Part shown: positions 1 through 9,260 of the stretch, piece after piece
How positions within the stretch are numbered: the first letter of the stretch is position 1
Layout of the letters: every line of letters begins with the position of its first letter
From: Mycobacterium sp. 852002-51971_SCH5477799-a
Lineage (GTDB): Bacteria; Actinomycetota; Actinomycetes; Mycobacteriales; Mycobacteriaceae
Reading direction: 5' to 3'
Assembly (NCBI RefSeq): GCF_001667145.1
Contig: NZ_LZIF01000073.1
Span: 1 to 41,051, forward strand
DNA length: 41,051 bases
Notes under the pieces: model-generated
The model's database searches: none
What the model was told of the DNA's origin: nothing
The model's input: only the letters and a program-made list of their open reading frames with translations
Position numbers and translations under genes: made by a program

Positions 1-852
1 CCATCGAGCGCGGCCAACGCCGCTTGAACCTCACCCAACTCGATGCGATACCCACGGATCTTGACCTGCTCATCAGCACGCCCGAAGTACTGCAGCTGCC
101 CGTCAGCACCCCAGCACACCACGTCCCCGGTGCGATACAGCCGCGCCCCGGTTCCACCGAACGGGCACGCCACAAACCGCGACGCCGTCAAACCCGCGCG
201 GCCCACGTAGCCATACCCCACGCCCGAACCGGCCACATACAACTCGCCGACGACACCGACCGAGACCGGTCGCAACCAGCCGTCCAAGACAAAAAATCCC
301 AGATGCGCCAGCGGTACCCCGACCGGACTGGCATTTGCCTTGACATCGCCGCGCACGATCTCCCTGAACGACGCGTGCACCGTCGTCTCGGTCGTGCCGT
401 ACATATTGATCAACCGCGGCCTGATGGGGTGATTGTCTAGCCAGGTCGCGAGCCGCTGCGGCTCCAGCGCTTCCCCGGCAAACACCACAGCCTGCAACTC
501 CAGCTGCTGGCCCTGGTCTGGGTGGACCTCGTCAACCGCCTGCAACGCATAAAACGCCGACGGCGTCTGACTCAACACGCTGACCCGCTCAGCAACCAGC
601 AACGCGTGGAAGTCCTCCGGCGAGCGAGCCACCGTCTCCGGCACCACCACCAACCGCCCACCATGCAGCAGCGCACCCCACGTCTCCCACACCGAGACGT
701 CGAACGCCAATGAATGCCACTGCGACCACACCTGCCCCGACAGCTCAAGACGCTCGCCCGCAGCCTCCAATAACCCCGTCACACTGCGGTGAGAAATCGC
801 CACGCCTTTAGGCACACCCGTCGTACCCGAGGTGTAGATCAAATACGCCACA
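1..852. repeat. NRPS adenylation-domain direct repeat, left copy
   Basis: This stretch and 40188-41051 encode the same part of an adenylation domain (core A3 to just past A8) on the same strand. They are nearly identical over long runs by eye, for example around the GRADEQVK and GALLxGGRLVV coding segments. The paralogy is normal for NRPS modules, but the copies bracket about 40 kb in direct orientation. Confidence 0.75.
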
Positions 853-2645
853 TCATCAGCCGAGTGCGCCGGCAACCCCGTAACCGGCTGCCCACTAATG
901 CGCGGATCATCGAATCCGACCACCACCAGGTCAAACCCATCCAAGCGATCCGCCAACTCGGTAGCACACACCGCCACCAACGGGGCAGCATCACCGAGCA
1001 CGAACTCCACTCGCGCGGCCGGCACCGCCGGATCAATCGGCACATACGCCGCCCCGGTCTTGAGCACCGCCAGAATCGACACAACCGCCTCGACCGAACG
1101 GGAGAACAGCAACGCCACCCGCTCACCGGGACCCGCGCCCAGGCCAACCAACAAGTGCGCCAACCGATTCGACGCCTCGTCAAGCTCGCGATACGTCATC
1201 GACCGGCCGGCGAAACTCACCGCCGCCGCCTCCGGGGCCCGCGCCACCTGCGCGGCAAACGACACCGGTATCGACACCCCCGAGCCCGCCGCCTGGGTCA
1301 ACACCCCCTGGTTAGACCACTCATCCAACCGAGCGTGCTCAGCTTCATCCAGCAAATCCATCGACGACACCCGTCGCACCGGATCAGCAGCCATCCCCAC
1401 CAGCACACGTTCCAGCCGCTTCGCCAACTCACGCAGATCGCAATTCGGAAGCAGTTGCCCGGTACCCGGAGTGCTGAGAAAAAGCTGATCCTCGTCCCGG
1501 AAAAAGACCAGCCTGAACTGGTCTCCGAGGCCGTCGTGGGTCAGGGTCGCCGTAACAGCGGAGCCGGCCAGATCAGCCAGATGTGTGGTTGGGATGAAGT
1601 TGACCGCTACCCGATTCGAACGGTGCCCGGACCCACGAGATCCAGCCGCATTTTCGAGCGCGTGGACCGGGAATCGCTGATGCTGCAACAGTTCTCGAAT
1701 CCGGGTGTCGACATGTTCGCAGAAGTCGGCCACCGTCGAATCCGGTGCAGCCTTCAAGACCAGGGGCACCACCCCGGAGATCATCCCCGGCACCAGCTTC
1801 GACTCGGGCCGCACGCGCCTGCTTACCGGGAAATCGAAGACGACTTCCGAACTCTCGACATCGCCCCCGCCGACGAGCAGCGCGCACGCGGCGGTGATCA
1901 CCGACGATCGGCGCATGCCCAACGTCTTCGCGAGCTTGTCGATGCCAGCGACAGCGTCCGAGTCCAACTGCACGGGAGCAGACGATTCCTCGCCATCATT
2001 CCCGTTCGCCGCACTCTGATAGCGCGCTTCGCTCTGCGGAGGGAGGTTCCTGGCCCAATATTCCTGATCGTCGAGGTAGTCGCTGGATTGTTCGTATTCC
2101 AGCTCACACTCGATCAGATCCTGCAGCGACCCAAAGTAATTATCCGGGATCTTGTCGCCGTAGGCGATGGCACTATAAGTGGTTGCTATCCGATGGAGAA
2201 CGAGAGCAAGGCCGATTCCGTCGGTAACAATGTGATGGCAGCACACAAAAAAATAAAACTCATCTGTTCGCGTCTGCAACAAAGCGAATTTAAATAGCGG
2301 GCCACTGAGCGGCATTGCCGTTCGCTGAATCGATGAGGCCAGCCGGTAAGCGTCCTGCTCGGGATCGTGCGATTCAGTCAGGTCATAACGAACAAGTTCA
2401 ACGTGCGGGTCGTCGACCACAGTTTGAATGATCGTGCCGTCATCCTCGAAAAAGGCGGCACGCAGTGGTTCGGCTTCCCGAACCACTTGACGAATCGCCG
2501 ATTCGAACAAATCGTGGTCAATTGGGCCCGCAATGCGCACAAACACGCCCAGCTGCCACCGGGCAGCAAACTCACCTGTTTCTTCGGCAAGCCAAATATC
2601 CAGCTGCCCCCGCGTTAGCGGAAGTGAACGGTCATGAAGTCTCAT
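1..2645 (-). CDS. NRPS, N-terminal condensation + adenylation (partial, runs off left edge)
   Basis: Nonribosomal peptide synthetase, first 881 codons; the rest lies left of position 1. The protein starts with a condensation domain (about residues 8-410) carrying CHHIVTDG near residue 133 (HHxxxDG). An adenylation domain follows from about residue 430, with [10 protein letters not shown] near 605, YGTTETT, and [20 protein letters not shown] near the edge. No carrier domain precedes the condensation domain, so this looks like a lipo-initiation module that acylates its first amino acid (inference from architecture). The specificity residues read by eye are D-V-W-S-V-A-M-V-H; the V-H ending and D-x-W opening resemble Thr-type pockets, but this is a weak guess. 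Start chosen at ATG 2645, 23 bp after the mbtH stop, which fits an operon. The A domain is very similar in DNA to the first A domain of the NRPS at the right edge. Confidence 0.93.
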   Translation of the reverse strand, partial: MRLHDRSLPLTRGQLDIWLAEETGEFAARWQLGVFVRIAGPIDHDLFESAIRQVVREAEPLRAAFFEDDGTIIQTVVDDPHVELVRYDLTESHDPEQDAYRLASSIQRTAMPLSGPLFKFALLQTRTDEFYFFVCCHHIVTDGIGLALVLHRIATTYSAIAYGDKIPDNYFGSLQDLIECELEYEQSSDYLDDQEYWARNLPPQSEARYQSAANGNDGEESSAPVQLDSDAVAGIDKLAKTLGMRRSSVITAACALLVGGGDVESSEVVFDFPVSRRVRPESKLVPGMISGVVPLVLKAAPDSTVADFCEHVDTRIRELLQHQRFPVHALENAAGSRGSGHRSNRVAVNFIPTTHLADLAGSAVTATLTHDGLGDQFRLVFFRDEDQLFLSTPGTGQLLPNCDLRELAKRLERVLVGMAADPVRRVSSMDLLDEAEHARLDEWSNQGVLTQAAGSGVSIPVSFAAQVARAPEAAAVSFAGRSMTYRELDEASNRLAHLLVGLGAGPGERVALLFSRSVEAVVSILAVLKTGAAYVPIDPAVPAARVEFVLGDAAPLVAVCATELADRLDGFDLVVVGFDDPRISGQPVTGLPAHSADDVAYLIYTSGTTGVPKGVAISHRSVTGLLEAAGERLELSGQVWSQWHSLAFDVSVWETWGALLHGGRLVVVPETVARSPEDFHALLVAERVSVLSQTPSAFYALQAVDEVHPDQGQQLELQAVVFAGEALEPQRLATWLDNHPIRPRLINMYGTTETTVHASFREIVRGDVKANASPVGVPLAHLGFFVLDGWLRPVSVGVVGELYVAGSGVGYGYVGRAGLTASRFVACPFGGTGARLYRTGDVVCWGADGQLQYFGRADEQVKIRGYRIELGEVQAALAALD

Positions 2646-2668
2646 ACCACTCCCCCAAAACACACGTT

Positions 2669-2899
2669 CTACTGGTCAGAAGCGCGGGCCGCCGCCAGCC
2701 TCTCGCGCAGACTCTTCGGCCGTATGTCGGTCCAGTTCTGGTCGATGTACTCCAGGCACGCGGCGCGGTCGGCTTCGCCGTACACCACCCGCCAGCCAGC
2801 CGGAACGTCAGCGAAGGTCGGCCACAAGCTGTGCTGCTCCTCGTCGTTAACCAAGACGAGAAAGCGGCCGCTTTCGTCGTCGAACGGATTGACGCTCAC
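2669..2899 (-). CDS. mbtH: MbtH-family NRPS partner protein (copy 1)
   Basis: Small MbtH-like protein of 76 residues; members bind adenylation domains and are needed for their folding or activity. The hallmark pattern is complete: MSVNPFDDE start, [19 protein letters not shown], and a C-terminal [10 protein letters not shown]. The start is taken as GTG 2899; the frame stays open upstream to 3181, but the added residues have no MbtH character and family members begin at the SVNPFDD segment. It lies directly upstream of the NRPS gene in the same direction with a 23-bp gap, so the two are probably cotranscribed. A close paralogue lies at 25588-25818, and about 45 bp of upstream sequence is also recognisably shared between the two copies. 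Confidence 0.93.
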   Translation of the reverse strand: MSVNPFDDESGRFLVLVNDEEQHSLWPTFADVPAGWRVVYGEADRAACLEYIDQNWTDIRPKSLRERLAAARASDQ

Positions 2900-3686
2900 C
2901 GATTCTTCATACCCCTCTAGTCGACGTGTGTAACACGACCTAAACGGTAGTGGAGCCGGTAGACCCTGTCCGGTGATTGAGGAAAATCGCTGCTTGGACC
3001 TAGGGTGACTCTGGACACACCAAGCCAGAGCGGCGTCCCGCGCCCCCGATGAAGTTCGGTCTCCGGAGGCGTCGGGCGATGAAGCGGAAAAGGCTTCGTC
3101 ACAACGGTCATTTATTAGATGCTTTCGATAGCTCCGTCGCGGAAGCCATCCGACAGCAACTGTGCGGTAACGGAGCACCACGCTGGCTCACCTCTTGGTC
3201 ATTTGCGGCGAATACACGTCGTCCCGCCAAAACGTTTCGTGAAGCCCGGTGTCCTTTCTATGCACTCTCACTGCGGCCTGCCGGCTGCTTCCGACTCTGA
3301 ACTTCCGCTCCGCTTCAACGGAGCCCAACGTTATGCACGCTGCGATATGAGCGTCCATGTCTAGCAACGCTTTTTGCAATCGCTCTCAAGCGCGGCTGAG
3401 CGACAGCGCGAACTGGACAAAGCACCGATCCTCACGCCAGGGGTATCCAGCCGTCCAATGACGCGCCGCACGCTAGTCAGCGCGCCAGCCGACCCGCATG
3501 GTGACCGTCGGGCCGGAGATCCCCGTCGACGTGGGGCTCTGGAGATCGTAGCTGCCAACCTGGCGGTCGTACATTCGGGACGCATTCAAGGGATTGCCTT
3601 CCGACGAATAATCCAGGTCTGATCGAGCGGACGACTGACAATGCGATATGAGTCGTTTTGGAAGACAGGCGGACAGGCTCAACCAA
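2900..3686. other. Gene-free interval upstream of mbtH
   Basis: About 790 bp with no reading frame that looks like a protein on either strand. It should hold the promoter of the mbtH-NRPS operon (minus strand), because mbtH is the first gene of that unit. The first 45 bp next to mbtH resemble the sequence upstream of the second mbtH. I see no insertion sequence, tRNA or repeat array. A short minus-strand frame ending at 3473 has some protein-like composition, but I could not match it to anything. Confidence 0.5.
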
Positions 3687-4955
3687 TCAGCCAACACACC
3701 GGGCGCGTGCGAGGTCTTCCAAGAGATCGGCTGCAGCCGCAGCACTTTCGGCGGGTTTGGCCATCTGGGTGGCGATCTCGCGGGCCTGAGCGCAGTACTT
3801 TGGATCAAGGATCGTGCGCAGGTCGGCGACTAGCGACTCTTTGGTCGTGCTCGTGAAGCGACGCGTGGTGCCCACCTGTAGGCGTTTGACAGCGGCTCCC
3901 CAAATCATTTGAGGGGTATCCATCGAAAGGATCAAGGTCGGAACCCCGGCGCGCATGCCGATGGTTGTTGTGCCCACGCCACCGTGGTGCACCAGCGCCC
4001 GACAGAGCGGAAAGACAGCCGCTAGGTTGACGGCTTCCACGACTTTGACATGTTCGAGCTGGGAGATATCGCTGAAGTCACTCCAGCCGGCACAAACCAA
4101 CGCCCGCTCACCCAACTGCGCGGAGGCCTCGCTGATCATGGTAAACGTCTCGGCTGGGGAATCGACCGGCATACTGCCGAATCCAAAAAAGATCGGCGCT
4201 CTCCCCGCCGCAATCCACGAGAGCACCTCTTCGTCGGCCTCCGTGGGCAACTCCATTGTCGGCGCACCGACAAAGGGCCGTCGCCCACTAGACTTCGCCC
4301 ATTCGGTCTTCAGCCCAGCAAAGCAGAATTCGTCGTAGGCCTGAATTTCCAGCGTGCCGCGTTTCGCAAACCGTCGCGGCGCGGGCCCAGTGGCCTTGGA
4401 CAGTCCCAGTTCAGCGCGCTGCGCATCCTCGACTTTCTTCTCAATCAGCCAGTCCAGCCACTCGAATCCGCTCATTGCTGATCGCGCCAACCAACCAGGC
4501 AGGGAAGACAGCAGCTGACTGTTGGGACGCGCGGGGACGTAATGCAGGGTGGCCAATGGAAGGTCATAATACTCCGCGACGTTGGCCGCAGTCCGCTCAA
4601 AGGCCAGGCCGGTAAATAAAACGTCAGCCCCCTCCGCCAGCGTCATCAGCGTCGCACTCATGTCTCCCCAAGACCGGGCACAGACGTCGTAAAGTTCACC
4701 CCAGGACTTGCGCAGCGCTCGGATGTTCCAGAAGTTGCCGAACAAAGACATCCAAAAACGGCGGTATCCAACCAGCATGGTGCGCGATTCCACACCGTGG
4801 GGGATCGCCGCGAGCCCAGCGGAATTGGCAAACTCAACAAGATCGGGAGGGACGGCGATGCGCACGTCATGCCCACGGCGCACCAACTCCCGCGCGATGG
4901 CCGCGCACGGCTCGACGTCGCCGCGCGTTCCATAGCATGAGACCACAATCCTCAT
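3687..4955 (-). CDS. GT1-family glycosyltransferase (GPL Gtf-like), copy 1
   Basis: Nucleotide-sugar-dependent glycosyltransferase of the GT1/MGT type, 422 residues, similar to mycobacterial GPL and phenolic-glycolipid glycosyltransferases. It opens with YGTRGDVEPC and RGHDVRIAVPPDL (acceptor-side Rossmann domain). The donor-binding signature HHGGVGTTTIGMRAGVPTL lies near residues 321-340. The start is ATG 4955; the frame is open to 5102, but the extra 49 residues are low-complexity and the conserved N-terminus begins at MRIVVSCYGTRGD. It has the same length as the paralogue at 10836-12104 and is clearly homologous along its whole length. Likely role: sugar transfer to the lipopeptide core or to a preceding sugar; donor and acceptor cannot be read from sequence. 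Its upstream DNA resembles that of the second gtf and of the gtf remnant. Confidence 0.93.
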   Translation of the reverse strand: MRIVVSCYGTRGDVEPCAAIARELVRRGHDVRIAVPPDLVEFANSAGLAAIPHGVESRTMLVGYRRFWMSLFGNFWNIRALRKSWGELYDVCARSWGDMSATLMTLAEGADVLFTGLAFERTAANVAEYYDLPLATLHYVPARPNSQLLSSLPGWLARSAMSGFEWLDWLIEKKVEDAQRAELGLSKATGPAPRRFAKRGTLEIQAYDEFCFAGLKTEWAKSSGRRPFVGAPTMELPTEADEEVLSWIAAGRAPIFFGFGSMPVDSPAETFTMISEASAQLGERALVCAGWSDFSDISQLEHVKVVEAVNLAAVFPLCRALVHHGGVGTTTIGMRAGVPTLILSMDTPQMIWGAAVKRLQVGTTRRFTSTTKESLVADLRTILDPKYCAQAREIATQMAKPAESAAAAADLLEDLARARCVG

Positions 4956-5347
4956 CGCGGATCTCGGCCCTTTCACTCGTCGACTTGTACCGCGGAAACG
5001 ATAGCTGCGGCCACCCGGGCCGCTAGTTCCGCCGCCCGGCAGCATAACCCTGGTACCCGCGCCGTCGACTGAAATTCTGGAAGTGTGGCGGAAGGGGGGC
5101 AATACCGAACTTTTTGGGGCAACTTTCCGGCCGCCTTGCCACTGCTGTGAAGACGAGGGTCAGAAGCATGGCGGCGGTCTCTCAGAAGCCACGCCGCGTG
5201 CGCTGCCGTGGCTCTTCTATCGCTTGTCGGGTTGCCGATGAAAATACCTTCGAAGTCGCGGTGTGTGTCGAAATCTGTCGTAATCGACTTCTTCGGTGCT
5301 TAGCGGTGTAACAATGCCTCTACTCGAAGAGGGGTTGATACTAGGGG
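4956..5347. promoter_or_regulatory. Divergent intergenic region, gtf copy 1 / acyltransferase
   Basis: This 392-bp interval separates two divergently transcribed genes and must contain both promoters. The part next to gtf (about 4956-5075) shares sequence with the regions upstream of gtf copy 2 and the gtf remnant, including a CCCGGCAGCATAACCC block at about 5034-5050. I see no confident -35/-10 pair. No gene is supported inside. Confidence 0.4.
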
Positions 5348-7540
5348 GTGGCTTTGCACCAAGCTGTCGAGGCCAGCCGTATCGAAGAGGTGCAGGGCCG
5401 ACGCCCGCCACAAAGACAATTTCGCCCCGACATCGAGGGCCTACGCGCCGTCGCGGTGTCGGCCGTTGTCCTCTTTCACGCCGACATGCCTGGTGTCCGT
5501 GGGGGGTTCGTCGGCGTGGACGTATTCTTCGTCATCTCAGGCTTCCTGATAACCGGACTACTGTGGCGCGAGGTGAGCACTTCCGGCACCGTGGGGCTCC
5601 GCCGCTTCTACGGGGCACGGGCCCGCCGATTACTGCCGGCCTCCGCCACAGTAGGCGTCATCACCGCGATCGCCTCAGCCGTCCTGCTACCCTCGTTGCA
5701 GGCCAAAGCCGTCATGGCTGATGGCATCGCCAGCGCCCTTTACGTAGGCAACTACCAGTTTCTTCTGCAAGGCGTCAACTACCTCGCCTCGACATTGCCG
5801 CCATCACCGTTCCAGCATTACTGGTCTTTGGGACTAGAAGAACAGTTCTACCTGATCTGGCCAGCCGTAATTATCGCCACGACTTGGCTTATCCGGCGTG
5901 TACGCCGCCGACGCAGCAGTGACCATGCAACCTCGTCGAAAATGCCGTACCTGGTGGTCCTTGCGCTGGTCGCGGTCGTGTCTTTTGGGCAATCGCTAAT
6001 TCTCACTTACTGGTTGCCTTCAGTGGCGTTCTTTTCACTGCCGACGCGGGCATGGGAGTTGGCTGTCGGCGGCCTCGTGGCCCTTACGGCTGATCATTGG
6101 CGCCGACTGCCGGCACTGTTTGCTGCGATGGCGGGATGGGGAGGGTTGGCGCTCATCCTGCTGGCCTGCACCCTATTGGGCATCACTACCCCCTACCCTG
6201 GTGGCGCCGCACTGATGCCAGTGCTCGGCACGGCGCTGGTGATCGGCGCTGGCTGTGCCGCATCCTCACGGGGATGCGGCCACGCCTTATCCTTGCCCCC
6301 GATGAGAGCCGTCGGCCGACTGTCGTACTCGTGGTATTTGTGGCACTGGCCAGTGTTGTTGCTCCTGCCGCCCTTGTTTGGTCATCCGCTGGGCCTCGCC
6401 GCCAAGCTCGCAGCAGTCCTCGTCTCCGGCGGACTCGCGGCTCTGACATTGCATCTCATTGAGAATCCGCTGCGACTCGCTGCTCCGCTGCGCCGGTCTC
6501 CCATCGGCAGCCTTGCACTCGGTGGTGCGGCCACCGCGGTGGCGGTCGGCGTGAGCGTCGCGCTGCTGGCGTCGGTGCCTGCGCCGGTTGGACGCGGTGC
6601 GCCAGCTCCGGCGCTGACCGTCACCGCAGCGCCTCCGCCCGCTGGGCACAATAGTTCGCCGTACGACTCGGCGGTGGAATACGCATTCCAACAAGTTCGG
6701 ACCGCCGTCGCGGCATCCGCCGAGCTAAGGGCTGTACCGTCGAACTTAGCCCCGCCGCTTGCAGACGCGGCGGCCGAGCTGAAAAAATTGTTCCTGAACG
6801 GGTGTGTGCCCAACTTCTGGGAATTAAGACAGTCTGAGTGCGCGATGGGCGACACTTCGTCAACGACGACGGTGGCCCTGATCGGCGACTCCCATGCCGC
6901 TATGTTGGTACCGGCTTTCCAGCAGATGGCTGCCCAGCGCCACTGGAGGCTGGAACTTCTAGGCAAGGCGGGCTGTCCACCCATGAGCATGCCCGTCAGC
7001 AATCCCATCCGCCGGCTGGCATCAGGCGTGTGTGAGCAATGGCACGCTCAGATGATCACCCAGTTGCGCGCCGAGCACCCGCGGCTGGCCGTGGTGAGCA
7101 TGTACCGCCAGTACGGTGGCGACGACTTCTACCTGCCAGGTTTCACTTCCTACGATCCGGCGTGGATCGGTGCCCTCACCCACCTGGTTCAAGAGCTGCG
7201 CGGCAGCGGCGCGAAGGTACTGGTGCTCGGGCCAATTCCGAATCCGCATTCAGTGGTGCCGATCTGTTTGTCCGGCCACCTCGATGACGCGATGGCCTGC
7301 TCGCCCCAAAGGTCAACGGCGGTAAGCGAGTCCGGTATCGCGGATGAGTCCGCCGCCACCAAAGCTGGCGACGGACAATACGCAGACATCACCGAGCTCT
7401 TCTGCACCGCTGACCGTTGCCCGGTGATCGTAGGCAACACCCTCGTGTACTTTGATAAAGATCATCTAACGGCCGAATATGCTCGGCTGTTGTCACCGGT
7501 GATGGGCTCGCTGGCAGACCGCGCGCTCGCGGAAGATTGA
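5348..7540 (+). CDS. OafA/YrhL-type O-acyltransferase with C-terminal SGNH domain
   Basis: Membrane acyltransferase of the acyltransferase-3 family, 730 residues from GTG 5348. The N-terminal membrane domain (about 25-390) has RPDIEGLRAVAV, the FHAD histidine, GVDVFFVISGFLITG, FYGARARRLLPA, HYWSLGLEEQFYLIWP and YSWYLWHWPVL. A Pro/Ala-rich linker follows near residue 420. The C-terminal domain (about 505-725) is SGNH-like, with GDSHA (Ser515) and a late DKDHL (Asp703-His706) block. Fused AT3-SGNH proteins O-acylate, usually O-acetylate, surface sugars; here the target is presumably a sugar of the glycolipopeptide. It is divergent from gtf copy 1 and is followed only 7 bp later by the gtf remnant on the other strand. 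The short N-terminal stretch before RPDIEGLR leaves the exact start slightly uncertain. Confidence 0.9.
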   Translation: MALHQAVEASRIEEVQGRRPPQRQFRPDIEGLRAVAVSAVVLFHADMPGVRGGFVGVDVFFVISGFLITGLLWREVSTSGTVGLRRFYGARARRLLPASATVGVITAIASAVLLPSLQAKAVMADGIASALYVGNYQFLLQGVNYLASTLPPSPFQHYWSLGLEEQFYLIWPAVIIATTWLIRRVRRRRSSDHATSSKMPYLVVLALVAVVSFGQSLILTYWLPSVAFFSLPTRAWELAVGGLVALTADHWRRLPALFAAMAGWGGLALILLACTLLGITTPYPGGAALMPVLGTALVIGAGCAASSRGCGHALSLPPMRAVGRLSYSWYLWHWPVLLLLPPLFGHPLGLAAKLAAVLVSGGLAALTLHLIENPLRLAAPLRRSPIGSLALGGAATAVAVGVSVALLASVPAPVGRGAPAPALTVTAAPPPAGHNSSPYDSAVEYAFQQVRTAVAASAELRAVPSNLAPPLADAAAELKKLFLNGCVPNFWELRQSECAMGDTSSTTTVALIGDSHAAMLVPAFQQMAAQRHWRLELLGKAGCPPMSMPVSNPIRRLASGVCEQWHAQMITQLRAEHPRLAVVSMYRQYGGDDFYLPGFTSYDPAWIGALTHLVQELRGSGAKVLVLGPIPNPHSVVPICLSGHLDDAMACSPQRSTAVSESGIADESAATKAGDGQYADITELFCTADRCPVIVGNTLVYFDKDHLTAEYARLLSPVMGSLADRALAED

Positions 7541-7546
7541 TATACC

Positions 7547-7727
7547 CGTCTACCAGTGACATTAGAGTGCCGCTAGTGGCTTTCCAGCACGGGGTCAAAT
7601 AACTCCCAGTCTTCGCGCCCCAACCTGAGCAGATCCTCGACCTTCCAGAACCTGGGGGAATAAATGAGATGACAGCGCACGGCTCGACACCACCACCAGT
7701 TGCACGGCTGGCCAGCACAAACTTCAC
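7547..7727 (-). pseudogene. Remnant of a third gtf gene (internal deletion)
   Basis: On the minus strand, translation from GTG 7727 gives VKFVLASRATGGGVEPCAVI, matching the N-terminus of gtf copy 2 (VKFVLASYGTRGDVEPC). About 60 bp further the match jumps to its segment around ATLMSLADG (here GTLMSLVDG) and then ends. At DNA level 7663-7727 aligns with about 12040-12104, and 7547-7662 aligns with about 11785-11897, with roughly 150 bp missing between and everything after lost. The YGTRGD motif itself is damaged. It is a relic of a gtf that once stood divergently from the aminotransferase gene, as gtf copy 2 still does from the MFS gene. Confidence 0.85.
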
Positions 7728-7943
7728 TGCAGATCTTCGCCTTTCACCCGTCGAGCCCCTGCTGCGAATGAAGCGGGCGCCCCGTCCACCAGCCCTGCCG
7801 CCCGACTCCACAGCCGCGTTAACACCCTTGGAAACCAAAAGCTTTGCTCACACACTAACTCGGTTCTAGCTAACTTTTCTGAGCTTGCTGTTAGCCTGGC
7901 TCGCTATGACGTTCCCGAGACCCGTTGAACGCACCATGCGGGA
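7547..7943. repeat. Duplicated gtf 5' end + divergent promoter + leader codons, copy A
   Basis: Paralogous to about 11785-12316. Beyond the gtf coding remnant the match includes the leader upstream of gtf (TCGCCTTTCACCCGTCGAGC at about 7736-7755), the spacer, the sequence just before the rightward start codon (CTCGCTATG versus CCCGCTATG) and about 35 nt past it. The first codons of the aminotransferase (MTFPRPVER) and of the MFS protein (MAKPTPVNP) are therefore related at DNA level, although the proteins are not. Confidence 0.7.
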
Positions 7944-9069
7944 TGGACAAGAGCTTGCTGGGAAGCCCCGGATCCCTTACACCAGACCCTCGATCACCGA
8001 GCTCGAGGTGGCCTACGCCACCGATGCTGCGGCGAACGGATGGGGCTCACGTTGCTACGAGTACATCGAGCAGTTCGAGAATTCTTTTAAGGCATACCTA
8101 GAGATCACGCACACAATCGCCACGTCGAGTTGCACCGGCGCACTGCACATGGGTATGGCCGCCCTTGGAATCGGCCCCGGCGACGAGGTCATCCTGGCTG
8201 ATACCAACTGGATCGCCACAGCAGCGCCAATCGTTCACCTAGGAGCCAAACCTGTCTTTGTCGACATTTTGCCCGAGAGTTGGTGCATCGACCCGTCACT
8301 GGCCGAAGCTGCCATTACCCCACGTACCAAAGCCATCGTCGCGGTGCACTTGTATGGCAATCTCTGCGAAATGGGCCGCCTCTTAGCGGTAGGGCGAAAG
8401 CACGGCATCCCGATAATCGAGGACGCGGCGGAAGCCATTGGCTCGATTTACCAGGGGAAGCACGCCGGCTCCATAGGACGCTTCGGAACGTTTTCGTTTC
8501 ACGGCACCAAAACGGTCACCACTGGTGAGGGCGGAATGTTCGTAACCGATGACGACGACTTATACGAAAAGGTGCTAACCCTGAGCAATCATGGCCGCGC
8601 AAGTAGTCAGACCGAGCAGTTCTGGCCAAATACGGTCGGCTTTAAGTACAAGATGTCAAATATTCAGGCGGCTATTGGTTGCGCACAGATGGAGCGTATC
8701 GATCATCTGGTCGCACGGAAGCGGGAAATATTCGATTACTACCGCGGCATGTTGATGGATTTGTCGGGATTGTCTATGAATTATGAGCCGGCCGGAAGCA
8801 CAAATGGATTCTGGATGCCGACCATTGCTTTCGAGGAGTCGTCAGGACTAACACGTAAGCGTATCATGGCAGCCTTTGAGGCTGAAAACATTGACGCACG
8901 GATTTTCTTTCACCCCCTATCTGCAACGCCGCCGTTTGAAGGGCGGTCTAAAGGACGGTGGGCCAGCGATATCTCCAACCGAGCGATCAACATCCCCAGT
9001 TTTCATGACATCTCCGAAGCGGAGCAGCACCGAGTCGCGCAGGTTATCCGAGAGCTTTACAGTGCATAA
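7906..9069 (+). CDS. DegT/DnrJ/EryC1/StrS-family sugar aminotransferase (PerA-like)
   Basis: PLP-dependent aminotransferase of 387 residues that would convert an NDP-4-keto-6-deoxyhexose to a 4-amino sugar (perosamine- or viosamine-type). The family pattern runs the full length: SSCTGALHMGMAALGIGPGDE, AVHLYGNLCEM, IEDAAEAIGS, the PLP lysine in FHGTKTVTTGEGG (Lys202), YKMSNIQAAIGCAQ, and FFHPLSATPPFE near the end. The overall pattern is closest, from memory, to GDP-perosamine synthases; the nucleotide and exact sugar cannot be fixed. I chose ATG 7906; ATG 7936 is an alternative and neither has a strong Shine-Dalgarno site. The first nine codons lie inside the DNA duplicated from the gtf/MFS promoter region. 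A terminator-like hairpin follows the gene. Confidence 0.9.
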   Translation: MTFPRPVERTMRDGQELAGKPRIPYTRPSITELEVAYATDAAANGWGSRCYEYIEQFENSFKAYLEITHTIATSSCTGALHMGMAALGIGPGDEVILADTNWIATAAPIVHLGAKPVFVDILPESWCIDPSLAEAAITPRTKAIVAVHLYGNLCEMGRLLAVGRKHGIPIIEDAAEAIGSIYQGKHAGSIGRFGTFSFHGTKTVTTGEGGMFVTDDDDLYEKVLTLSNHGRASSQTEQFWPNTVGFKYKMSNIQAAIGCAQMERIDHLVARKREIFDYYRGMLMDLSGLSMNYEPAGSTNGFWMPTIAFEESSGLTRKRIMAAFEAENIDARIFFHPLSATPPFEGRSKGRWASDISNRAINIPSFHDISEAEQHRVAQVIRELYSA

Positions 9070-9183
9070 CGCAAGCTACACAGTTCTCCCAATTCTTATA
9101 AAGCATGGTAAGGAAGGGGCAGCTGCTCCCGCCGCAGCTGGCACCTTACTCCGTCCACCGAACACGGCGGCGGTGCGTGGTCG

Positions 9184-9207
9184 ACGCATTTTGATGCGTA
9201 TTTTATT
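9184..9207 (+). terminator. Candidate intrinsic terminator after the aminotransferase gene
   Basis: A perfect 6-bp stem ACGCAT / ATGCGT with a TTTG loop is followed at once by ATTTTATT, an unusually T-rich tail for this GC-rich DNA. It lies between the aminotransferase and the downstream methyltransferase, about 50 bp before the latter's start. The stem is short, so termination may be weak. Confidence 0.4.
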
Positions 9208-9260
9208 GGTCCGGAACCCCTTCAATCTCCGGGGGTCGTCAGCTTTTGGAAGGGCATGCG

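Noticed and set aside
789..2297. Long plus-strand open frame (502 codons) opposite the left-hand NRPS
   Set aside because: Antisense shadow; Arg/His-rich composition and no motifs, while the minus strand encodes a condensation and an adenylation domain.
2900..3181. N-terminal extension of mbtH copy 1
   Set aside because: The frame is open, but the extra residues lack any MbtH similarity and both mbtH copies share the GTG start before SVNPFDD.
3473..3808. Minus-strand frame ending at 3473 with a protein-like tail
   Set aside because: It overlaps the 3' end of gtf copy 1 in another frame and no family is recognisable; too weak to call a gene.
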